Shown here: positions 1-4,896 of the stretch, piece by piece | Layout of the letters: each line of letters opens with the position of its first letter | How positions within the stretch are numbered: position 1 is the first letter of the stretch | NCBI GenBank assembly: GCA_031267435.1 | Contig: JAIRZB010000008.1 | Location: 1-5,575 of the forward strand | Direction of reading: 5' to 3' | DNA from: Puniceicoccales bacterium | GTDB lineage: Bacteria; Verrucomicrobiota; Verrucomicrobiia; Opitutales; LL51 | DNA length: 5,575 nt | Translations under genes and position numbers: made by a program | Notes under the pieces: model-generated | Databases searched by the model: none | What the model saw: only the letters and a program-made list of their open reading frames with translations | Told to the model about the DNA's origin: nothing

Positions 1-102
1 GCTGGACAAATATGGCGATCTTCTAGGCATCAATGCTTAACATTTTACGCCATCCAAAACACCATCCAAAACGCCCTAGTGTTTTACATCTTGTCCTGTG
101 GG
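1..102. other. 3' flank of Myb gene 1, short tandem repeat
   Basis: This is the region downstream of the first Myb gene, which reads leftward. It contains an 11-bp unit ccatccaaaac repeated with a 12-bp period at 50-60 and 62-72. I see no convincing hairpin with a T-run and no gene, so the transcription end of the Myb gene may lie outside the window or use another mechanism. Confidence 0.4.
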
Positions 103-840
103 CTAAATTTCGTCCTCCGACATAACGTCCCATAGATTGAACTCTTCATTATCTGAGGCTGAATCCAAAAAATGAGCTGAAGGTGGAGGAGGAGCTGGCG
201 GACGAACAGGCGGAGGATTGGCAGGGCCAACTGCGCCAGTTGCCGCGGCTCCATCTCCATCCGCTGCCACTCCTGCTTGATCAACCATAGGTACAGGAAG
301 AGCTGGCCGAGGCCCCATATACACTGCCACTCTTTGCTGACAGCGACGAACAGGCTGAAGGCCAACTGCGCCATCTACCGCGGCTCCATCTCCATCCGCT
401 GGAGCTGGAGAAGGAGCTGATAGACGAGCTGCTGCTCTTTGTTGACGAGTAGTTAAACTTAAGAATCGATCTCGGCATTGCTGGGGTGTCCTGTCTGAGA
501 GCTGTCCGGCGATTGCTGTCCATCCATTTCTTCTTCGACGGGCGTTCATCAGGATTTGGTCCTCATCTTTACTCCATGACCGCTTCCTGCGGGGATTTGG
601 CTTCGATATTATCATCCAGCGCTCTCGGCATTGATGGCCTGTCTTGCCTGGAACCCGTTTGGCGATTCCCTCCCAGTTACGAGCTCCGTGTATTGCAACG
701 CCTTCTACCAATATCTGATCCTCTTCCAGAGTCCAGATGTGACGAGTTCCTGCAGCTCCTAGGCTGGCGTTTGATAAAAGAAAACTAAAAGCGATGCCAA
801 GCAAAGCTTTTCCATTTTTGGATGATATGTTCTCCAACAT
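103..840 (-). CDS. Secreted-like protein with two Myb (SANT-like) DNA-binding repeats, copy 1
   Basis: 245 aa from the ATG at 840-838. Residues 1-29 look like a Sec signal peptide: a Lys-containing start, a hydrophobic ALLGIAFSFLLS core and a plausible SNA|S cleavage site. Two Myb repeats follow. Repeat 1 has Trp36, Trp56 and Trp75 and the helix-3 motif QCRERW, as in animal c-Myb R2. Repeat 2 has Trp89, Trp107 and Phe126, with Phe replacing the last Trp, as is common in Myb repeats. The linker NPRRKRSW matches the R2R3 linker and is strongly basic, NLS-like. After residue 130 comes an Ala/Pro/Gly-rich region with a 45-residue internal repeat, then an acidic tail ending MSEDEI. Family knowledge: tandem Myb repeats bind DNA in a sequence-specific way. 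Export and a host target are inferences. An upstream in-frame TTG at 879 is rejected because it is the -35 box. There is no Shine-Dalgarno. An intracellular or membrane-anchored role is the alternative. Confidence 0.85.
   Translation of the reverse strand: MLENISSKNGKALLGIAFSFLLSNASLGAAGTRHIWTLEEDQILVEGVAIHGARNWEGIAKRVPGKTGHQCRERWMIISKPNPRRKRSWSKDEDQILMNARRRRNGWTAIAGQLSDRTPQQCRDRFLSLTTRQQRAAARLSAPSPAPADGDGAAVDGAVGLQPVRRCQQRVAVYMGPRPALPVPMVDQAGVAADGDGAAATGAVGPANPPPVRPPAPPPPSAHFLDSASDNEEFNLWDVMSEDEI
225..400 (-). repeat. 135-bp-period internal repeat in the Myb 1 C-terminus
   Basis: A 41-bp segment at 225-265 recurs at 360-400 with three mismatches. The 135-bp period equals 45 codons, so the reading frame is kept. 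It encodes the units ADGDGAAVDGAVG and ADGDGAAATGAVG. Related units occur in the second Myb gene, which points to repeat-driven length variation of the tail. Confidence 0.8.
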
Positions 841-850
841 AATGGAGAGC

Positions 851-879
851 GTTATCTCAGGAACTTGAAGCGCTGTCAA
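851..879 (-). promoter_or_regulatory. Strong sigma70-type promoter of Myb gene 1
   Basis: Read on the minus strand: TTGACA at 879-874 (perfect -35), a 17-bp spacer ending in TGA, and GATAAC at 856-851 (4 of 6 to TATAAT, with an extended TG). The ATG at 840 lies 10 bp beyond the -10 box, so transcription would start about 3-5 nt before the start codon, giving a nearly leaderless mRNA. The same elements are preserved in the second copy. Confidence 0.7.
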
Positions 880-884
880 GCATA

Positions 885-917
885 AAATTTATTTCAATTT
901 TGTTTCAAATTTATTCC
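885..917 (-). promoter_or_regulatory. Three phased 11-bp AT-rich repeats upstream of the Myb 1 promoter
   Basis: On the minus strand, three consecutive 11-mers of the type GAAATAAATTT occupy 917-907, 906-896 and 895-885. They end a few bases before the -35 box. The helical-turn spacing and A/T tracts suggest an UP-element, bent DNA or a repeated operator. The middle unit is the most diverged (GAAACAAAATT). Confidence 0.5.
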
Positions 918-931
918 GCAGGTTAACTTTC

Positions 932-944
932 GTTCCTACGGAAC
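932..944. promoter_or_regulatory. 13-bp dyad GTTCC-N3-GGAAC, possible operator
   Basis: A perfect 5-bp inverted repeat with a 3-bp centre lies about 55 bp upstream of the Myb 1 -35 box. It is identical in the second Myb gene (4793-4805). Position and conservation fit a regulator site, but a role as a small hairpin or recombination site is equally possible. Confidence 0.4.
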
Positions 945-972
945 AATGACCAAACTTGATTGGAAAATTTTT

Positions 973-1008
973 AATCCACAAAAATATATTCATCGACTGC
1001 CATTTCCT
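973..1008 (-). pseudogene. 36-bp fragment copied from the DHH phosphoesterase gene
   Basis: This intergenic stretch matches 3349-3384, inside the DHH gene, at 34 of 36 positions, including 25 identical bases in a row, in the same orientation. In the corresponding frame it encodes EMAVDEYIFVD followed directly by a stop, against EMTVDEYIFVD in the DHH protein. Similarity ends abruptly on both sides, and the copy lies only 9 bp outside the left inverted-repeat arm, which hints at a recombination junction. Confidence 0.75.
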
Positions 1009-1035
1009 TTTGCTTATCAACTAACAAAACGTCCT

Positions 1036-1128
1036 TCATGGATGATTTCCAGAGAAGGAATTTAGTTGCACTTGCAATGCAAAAGCCCCAAATATTAAAA
1101 ATAAAGCGAGAAAATAATCCCGCTTCAT
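1036..1128 (-). CDS. Possible 30-aa ORF with a signal-peptide-like sequence
   Basis: An ATG at 1128, 20 bp after the nuclease-like gene, opens a 30-codon frame starting MKRDYFLALFLIFGAFA, which has a textbook Lys/Arg start and hydrophobic core. It ends in an ATGA overlap with a 22-codon frame carrying the DHH-like peptide. There is no Shine-Dalgarno, and its first codons coincide with the terminator hairpin at 1097-1125. It is more likely a decayed gene start or a chance frame than a working gene. Confidence 0.2.
   Translation of the reverse strand: MKRDYFLALFLIFGAFALQVQLNSFSGNHP
1097..1125 (-). terminator. Rho-independent terminator after the nuclease-like gene
   Basis: On the minus strand AAGCGGGA (1125-1118) pairs with TCTCGCTT (1111-1104) through one G-U wobble, with a 6-nt loop. 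It is followed by TATTTTT. It starts 23 bp past the stop codon of the Rpn-like gene, so it probably ends that transcript and separates it from Myb gene 1. Confidence 0.6.
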
Positions 1129-1147
1129 TGTCTGTGAATTTAATTTT

Positions 1148-2539
1148 TTACTCCGCCATTAAATTTCTAACTCGGAGCTCCCGAAGGAACGCTTCATAAT
1201 TCTCTTCCGTTTTATTGGCGGCATTGTTTAAACTTTCCCAAATTCCCCGCACAAATGCTCCATCCAATGATTTTTTCCCAATTTCTTCAACATCATCATC
1301 ATCCATTGCCCTACCTTTGATGAAATTTTTCATGAGCATTTCTATCATTTTTCGTTTTTCCCCTTCTTCGCGACCTTCCTTTCGACCTTCCACCTGCCCT
1401 TTCAATTGCCCTTCCTTCAAGCCTTCCTCTCGACCTTCCCTCTTTCCTTCTTCATGACCTTCCTCGCGACCTCTTTCTTCGAATGCCTGTGCCGTCGCTG
1501 CGGCACCCAAAATCTTCTCATATTCATTTTGCAGCGCTTCGTCAGTAATTCCTTTATGGCTCAACATCATTAAAGCTTCCTTCACTTCTGCACAATTAAC
1601 ATTTTTCGGCACAACATATCGATGACCATTTTTCGTTTCCTTTTCAGCCCACCATTGCACCCCCAGCAACTTTAGCCATTCCTTTCCTTTTTCTTTCAGT
1701 GGTTTACCGGAAACAATTTCAATATCTCCATTTTTTTCCATTTCATCAACCACTGCCTTCAGTCCTATCATTTTCGATAGACCAGCCTCACTTATACCTT
1801 TGCTGTCTATTAGCGTAATAACTTTCGTCTTTGGATCAATCTTAATCGCCGCCACAACCGCATCGGCAACTACTTCTCCTTCCGTTTTATAATTTAAAAA
1901 AGCTATTAATTTCACATTATTATTATTTGCTCCCTCAAAATGTTGTTTCAAAATTCCCCTATACCTCAAAAAAGCACTTATTCTCCCTGGCACATCTACC
2001 CGCTGCATTTCTATATCAAAATAAATAAAAAATGTACTCTTTTCCTGGCGACTACCACTTTCAATGGTACATTTGCAAACAATGTCACACCTCAATGCTC
2101 TTAACTTTTCTCGCATATCTTCACTTTGAACTTCATTCCCTATTCTATCTTCATTCGCTAATAATTCCGTTGACTTCAATTCAACGGCAATAATATGTTC
2201 AGCATTGGGATTTTTTTCGAAATTTGGATAAATGATGCTATTTAGCAAAGACATCAAACGCCTTTCCGGGTACCCGTTAGAAATAAGATTTTGCGGAAAA
2301 CTGTATGTATTTTCCATCGGTGTAAACAACGATTTAAACGTTAAATCGTAGGTTGGATTGGCTATGCAAATAAAATCACCTTTCTCAATTTTTTCATTAC
2401 CGACATCAAACTTTTTCTGAGTTTCGTTTCCTTCGACATTTTGATAGGGCCCTTTGGCTCTCAGAAAAAGCGACTCCTTCCCCAGCAATGAACCCAATAG
2501 AAAAAACTGAATTAAACAAAATAAAACTTCCTTTATCAT
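1148..2539 (-). CDS. Rpn-family PD-(D/E)XK nuclease-like protein with a hydrophobic N-terminus
   Basis: 463 aa. The core matches the Rpn (recombination-promoting nuclease, formerly putative transposase) family. It shows PTYDLTFKSLF (residues 62-72, Asp65 and Lys69), LLNSIIYP (98-105), Asp152 in CDIVCK, FDIEMQ (174-179, Glu177 and Gln179, the (D/E)XK-like core) and RISAFLRYRGIL (186-196). A long charged linker leads to EG-rich repeats (about 357-394), also typical of the family. Members usually reach the D-xx-FK motif within a few residues of the start. Here 61 residues precede it, beginning MIKEVLFCLIQFFLLGSLLG, a signal peptide or membrane anchor without a clear Ala-X-Ala site. Family role: DNA cleavage promoting recombination. 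Export is an inference. It has its own promoter-like region and is followed by a terminator, so it is probably a single-gene unit. Confidence 0.8.
   Translation of the reverse strand: MIKEVLFCLIQFFLLGSLLGKESLFLRAKGPYQNVEGNETQKKFDVGNEKIEKGDFICIANPTYDLTFKSLFTPMENTYSFPQNLISNGYPERRLMSLLNSIIYPNFEKNPNAEHIIAVELKSTELLANEDRIGNEVQSEDMREKLRALRCDIVCKCTIESGSRQEKSTFFIYFDIEMQRVDVPGRISAFLRYRGILKQHFEGANNNNVKLIAFLNYKTEGEVVADAVVAAIKIDPKTKVITLIDSKGISEAGLSKMIGLKAVVDEMEKNGDIEIVSGKPLKEKGKEWLKLLGVQWWAEKETKNGHRYVVPKNVNCAEVKEALMMLSHKGITDEALQNEYEKILGAAATAQAFEERGREEGHEEGKREGREEGLKEGQLKGQVEGRKEGREEGEKRKMIEMLMKNFIKGRAMDDDDVEEIGKKSLDGAFVRGIWESLNNAANKTEENYEAFLRELRVRNLMAE
1358..1471 (-). repeat. EG-rich coding repeats in the Rpn-like gene
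   Basis: Degenerate units of about 12 bp, seen on the plus strand as cgaccttcc variants, encode runs such as GREEG and GRKEG. They form a highly charged, probably helical stretch typical of Rpn-family C-terminal halves. Such repeats tend to vary in number. Confidence 0.75.
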
Positions 2540-2638
2540 AACTTTTCTAACAGGATCACAAAAAAATTTCCTGTCAAGAAAAATATTGCTATTCCGTGTT
2601 TTTAATTTATTTTTAGCAAATACCGTCCGTGAATGCTA
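2540..2638 (-). promoter_or_regulatory. Intergenic region with a promoter-like TTGACA and inverted repeat
   Basis: On the minus strand TTGACA lies at 2577-2572, 32 nt before the ATG of the Rpn-like gene; in the Myb genes this distance is 33 nt. The -10 box is poor (TGTTAG at 2552-2547 with a 19-bp spacer is the best I find). A perfect inverted repeat ACAGGA / TCCTGT (2574-2569 and 2555-2550) overlaps the -35 and could be an operator. Closer to the DHH gene, a weak 6-bp AT-rich stem (2619-2614 with 2591-2586) before TATTTTT might end the tal-DHH transcript. No Shine-Dalgarno is visible. Confidence 0.35.
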
Positions 2639-3625
2639 TCAAGTAAAAGCATCTAAATGCGCCCGTAGTGAACTGATGAAACCCGCTTCGAATTTTTCGT
2701 AGGAGTCGTTTATGGTAAAGGCTACGGCACAGAAGTGCCCTCCTCCAAGGAACTTGGCCGCAAAAAGATCCAGCCGCAGCGTCGGATCGTCCGAACGGAG
2801 ACTAATTCGCGTCTTACCTTCGCGATCGTAGGCAATCGCCGCAACGCGTACCCCTTTTATCGTGCGTGGAAAATTCACCAATCCTTCCGTATCATCCGCC
2901 GTTGTACCGGTTTCGATAAAGTCCTTTTCCGTCAACCGTCCCACACAAATCGTCCCATCGACATAAAATCCTAGAGAGGTTAAAAATCGTTGTATGAGTG
3001 CAAATTTTTCCCGGGGCTCATTCTGATAAATTTCGATAAAAATGCGATGGGGATTCGCACCTTGCGAGGCAAGTTTGGCAGCTAAAAATAGCGTCCGCAC
3101 CGTCGTTGACGAGTAGCTAAATTTCCCCGTATCGGTCACGATCCCGACGTACAACGCCGTCGCTATTGCCCCACTAACTTCCCACTGTCTTTGCTCAAGA
3201 AAATCCGTAATAACCTCACAGGTTGCTGCCGATTCGGGATAGAAGAAATTATGCTGCGCAAATTTTTCTCCGGAAACGTGGTGGTCGATTGACATGAGCG
3301 GTTGAGGCAATTTTTTCGCAAAATCGCCCGCTCGTAGCATCACCCCGCAATCCACAAAAATATATTCATCGACCGTCATTTCCTCCGGCTGCACGAATTC
3401 ATAGTTTCGGACAATCCATTTCAAATTTGTCGCCACCTTGTTTTCGGCTAATCCCATTAGCGGAATTGCGCCGAAGCGTATTAAAATATCGCGCATGGCA
3501 ATCTGCGCACCGATGCAGTCACCATCCGGATGTAAATGTCCCAAAATGCCGACCCTTTTTCCTTTGAGTTGTTCACAGATGGAAAAAAATGATTCTGCAC
3601 CACTAAAATGTTCGATAATACTCAT
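2639..3625 (-). CDS. nrnA: DHH/DHHA1 phosphoesterase, NrnA-like oligoribonuclease / pAp phosphatase
   Basis: 328 aa from the ATG at 3625, a normal length for NrnA proteins. Motifs in order: GHLHPDGDCIGA (29-40, metal ligands His30, Asp34, Asp36), VDCG (Asp92), SIDHHVSG (112-119, the DHH triad), GIVTDTGKFSYSST (161-174, Asp165), and the DHHA1 motif GGGHFCAVA (294-302). The last positions of that motif differ from the usual GGGHxxAAG. Family role: a manganese-dependent cytoplasmic enzyme that degrades very short RNAs to nucleotides and often dephosphorylates pAp. I cannot tell which activity dominates here. The start overlaps the tal stop as ATGA, with a GGAACGG a few bases upstream, so translation is probably coupled. 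An in-frame start at 3670 would lie deep inside tal and adds residues unlike the family. Confidence 0.88.
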   Translation of the reverse strand: MSIIEHFSGAESFFSICEQLKGKRVGILGHLHPDGDCIGAQIAMRDILIRFGAIPLMGLAENKVATNLKWIVRNYEFVQPEEMTVDEYIFVDCGVMLRAGDFAKKLPQPLMSIDHHVSGEKFAQHNFFYPESAATCEVITDFLEQRQWEVSGAIATALYVGIVTDTGKFSYSSTTVRTLFLAAKLASQGANPHRIFIEIYQNEPREKFALIQRFLTSLGFYVDGTICVGRLTEKDFIETGTTADDTEGLVNFPRTIKGVRVAAIAYDREGKTRISLRSDDPTLRLDLFAAKFLGGGHFCAVAFTINDSYEKFEAGFISSLRAHLDAFT

Positions 3626-4545
3626 AACCGTTCCGCAATAAGCCTTTCTAACTGGCGAATATCGCGGCAAAAAAGGCGAATTCCTTCGGATAGCTTTTCC
3701 ATTGCCATCTGATTTTCATTCAACGCTAACCGAAAATCGGACTCCTTTAATACCATTTTTCGCTCCCATTTTTCATTCATCGAATCCATTTTATTGGATA
3801 CGATACCTTCCGTTTGCGCTAATTGTTCAAGCAATTCGGGACTGATTGTCAACAAATCACACCCCGTAAGCGCCATAATTTCTTCGATATTTCTAAAACT
3901 TGATGCCATAATCTCAGTTTCGTAACCCAATTTTTTATAATAATTAAAAATACGTCGCACCGACTCCACACCCGGATCGAAGTGATCCACTAAAGCTTCC
4001 GGATTATTCAATTGGTACCAATCCAAAACACGGCCGACGAACGGAGAAACCAGCGTTACTCCGGCTTCTGCACATGCTACAGCCTGTTCTAAAGAAAACA
4101 CCAATGTCATATTGCAATGAATACCTTCTTTTTCAAGAATTTTTGCAGCCTGAATACCTTCCCAGGTTGCCGCAATCTTTATGAGTACGGATTGGCGTGA
4201 AATCCCTCTAGCGCGATACAGATCGATTAATTCCCGGGCCTTGTTAGCCGTTGCCGCTGCATTAAATGATAGATGCGCATCAACCTCAGTTGAAACGCGT
4301 CCGGAAATAATTTTTAAAATTTCTACACCCATTTCGACTACCAAACGATCCAAAATCTGTTCCGCACCCCATCCGCTATAAAGCATCAAAATATTCTTCA
4401 AAAAATACGGATTTTCCGCCACTGTTTTAAGAACAATCGACGGATTCGTCGTAGCATCCCGCGGCAGAAATTTTTCAATAACGTCCAGGTTACCGGTATC
4501 CGCAACTACCGTAGAATACATTTTAAGCTGATCAAGCAAACGCAT
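3622..4545 (-). CDS. tal: Transaldolase (TalB type)
   Basis: 307 aa, about ten shorter than E. coli TalB. It catalyses transfer of a dihydroxyacetone unit from sedoheptulose 7-phosphate to glyceraldehyde 3-phosphate in the non-oxidative pentose phosphate pathway, in the cytoplasm. Visible family motifs: VVADTG (Asp16), DATTNPS (30-36, Asn34), GRVSTEVDAHLS (82-93, Glu87), LIKIAATWEGI (121-131, Schiff-base Lys123), NMTLVFSLEQAVACAEAG (145-162) and SPFVGRVLDW (167-176, Ser167 and Arg172). All expected catalytic residues are present. The long C-terminal helical part distinguishes it from the short fructose-6-phosphate aldolase group. It is first in the operon, followed by the DHH gene with a 4-bp ATGA overlap. 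No clear Shine-Dalgarno precedes the ATG, but the N-terminus MRLLDQLKMYSTVVADTG fits the family start exactly. Confidence 0.95.
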   Translation of the reverse strand: MRLLDQLKMYSTVVADTGNLDVIEKFLPRDATTNPSIVLKTVAENPYFLKNILMLYSGWGAEQILDRLVVEMGVEILKIISGRVSTEVDAHLSFNAAATANKARELIDLYRARGISRQSVLIKIAATWEGIQAAKILEKEGIHCNMTLVFSLEQAVACAEAGVTLVSPFVGRVLDWYQLNNPEALVDHFDPGVESVRRIFNYYKKLGYETEIMASSFRNIEEIMALTGCDLLTISPELLEQLAQTEGIVSNKMDSMNEKWERKMVLKESDFRLALNENQMAMEKLSEGIRLFCRDIRQLERLIAERL

Positions 4546-4565
4546 TTAATTGAAATCATTTAATT

Positions 4566-4594
4566 TAAAAAAAAATGCAATAAGTTTTAGTCAA
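4566..4594 (-). promoter_or_regulatory. Possible promoter of the tal-DHH operon
   Basis: Minus strand TTGACT at 4594-4589 (5 of 6 to the -35 consensus) lies 43 nt before the tal ATG, followed by an AT-only stretch with a run of nine T. No good -10 box sits at 17 bp; TTTAAA at a 19-bp spacing is the best candidate. It is the only promoter-like element found upstream of tal. Confidence 0.35.
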
Positions 4595-4677
4595 TTTTTG
4601 TTTCGTCCAAGTTAATAAAACAACTCCCAATCAACAATCTACGCACTGTGACTTCTCCCTACGAAAGCCAGGTTCTA

Positions 4678-4740
4678 GTAGCTGGCTCCGCCAATCCTCC
4701 TTCGAATTCAATCGCAAATGAGGGAGAGCTCGATCCATAG
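4678..4740 (+). pseudogene. Remnant of the 3' end of another Myb-family gene
   Basis: The plus-strand frame VAGSANPPSNSIANEGELDP then stop resembles the second Myb protein's VAGAVGPANPPSDSASDDEG. At DNA level GTAGCTGGC and a 21-bp run (4690-4710 against 5485-5505, one mismatch) are shared. The frame can be followed upstream to about 4642 with weak similarity, but no Myb repeats precede it. The intact Myb 2 promoter begins about 40 bp later in the same orientation, so this looks like the tail of a lost tandem paralogue. Confidence 0.6.
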
Positions 4741-4792
4741 GGCATAGAATGGGTATGAATGAGAGAATCCAATCATTTTAAGTTTGGTCATT

Positions 4793-4805
4793 GTTCCGTA
4801 GGAAC
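4793..4805. promoter_or_regulatory. 13-bp dyad GTTCCGTAGGAAC, possible operator
   Basis: Identical to the dyad upstream of Myb gene 1 (932-944) and at nearly the same distance from the -35 box. Sharing by both promoters favours a common regulator site, although the whole surrounding arm is conserved, so the dyad is not singled out by conservation alone. Confidence 0.4.
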
Positions 4806-4819
4806 GAAAGTTAACCTGC

Positions 4820-4852
4820 GGAATAAATTTGAAATAAATTTGAAATAAATTT
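4820..4852 (+). promoter_or_regulatory. Three phased 11-bp AT-rich repeats upstream of the Myb 2 promoter
   Basis: Units GGAATAAATTT, GAAATAAATTT and GAAATAAATTT follow one another at 4820, 4831 and 4842, ending 5 bp before the -35 box. The repeat is more regular than in copy 1. Candidate UP-element, curved DNA or iterated protein site. Confidence 0.5.
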
Positions 4853-4857
4853 TATGC

Positions 4858-4886
4858 TTGACAGCGCTTCAAGTTCCTGCGATAAC
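4858..4886 (+). promoter_or_regulatory. Strong sigma70-type promoter of Myb gene 2
   Basis: TTGACA at 4858-4863, a 17-bp spacer ending TGC (extended -10), and GATAAC at 4881-4886. The ATG follows at 4897, so the predicted transcript has only a few leader bases. The layout is the same as in Myb gene 1. Confidence 0.7.
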
Positions 4887-4896
4887 GTTTTCCATT

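Larger units (their letters stand above)
759..964 (-). repeat. Left arm of a ~200-bp inverted repeat (promoter + signal-peptide region)
   Basis: Read on the minus strand, this segment matches 4768-4978 on the plus strand. From 957 to 759 the two align over 199 bp with about ten mismatches and no gap. A further shared TCCAATC at 958-964 is set off by a 5-bp indel. The arm covers the dyad, the phased AT repeats, the promoter and the first 28 codons of the Myb gene. Similarity continues at a clearly lower level into the Myb repeats. Confidence 0.9.

Noticed and set aside
84..374. 96-codon open frame on the minus strand inside Myb gene 1
   Set aside because: It is a shadow frame of the GC-rich repeat region. 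The Myb frame is supported by domain motifs and by conservation with copy 2.
486..788. Open frame on the plus strand opposite the Myb 1 repeats
   Set aside because: It is antisense to a well-supported domain, has no recognisable product, and its composition is explained by the opposite strand.
841..879. 13-residue N-terminal extension of Myb protein 1 from a TTG codon
   Set aside because: The TTG is part of a perfect -35 box with matching spacer and -10. The ATG at 840 gives a clean signal peptide, and the same situation recurs in copy 2.
1358..1471. Regular short repeats as a CRISPR array or iterons
   Set aside because: The units are degenerate, in frame, and encode the EG-rich stretch usual for this protein family. 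There are no spacers.
1148..2539. Rpn-like gene as a transposase in an insertion sequence
   Set aside because: Older annotations call this family a putative transposase, but I see no terminal inverted repeats or target duplication around the gene. The 200-bp arms belong to the Myb promoters.
3626..3670. Longer DHH protein starting 15 codons upstream
   Set aside because: These codons lie inside tal and do not look like the family. The ATGA overlap start at 3625 is a standard coupled arrangement and gives a normal NrnA length.
3622..4545. Fructose-6-phosphate aldolase (short transaldolase-like group)
   Set aside because: The 307-residue length and the TalB-type motifs with a long C-terminal helical part fit true transaldolase; the short group is about 220 residues.
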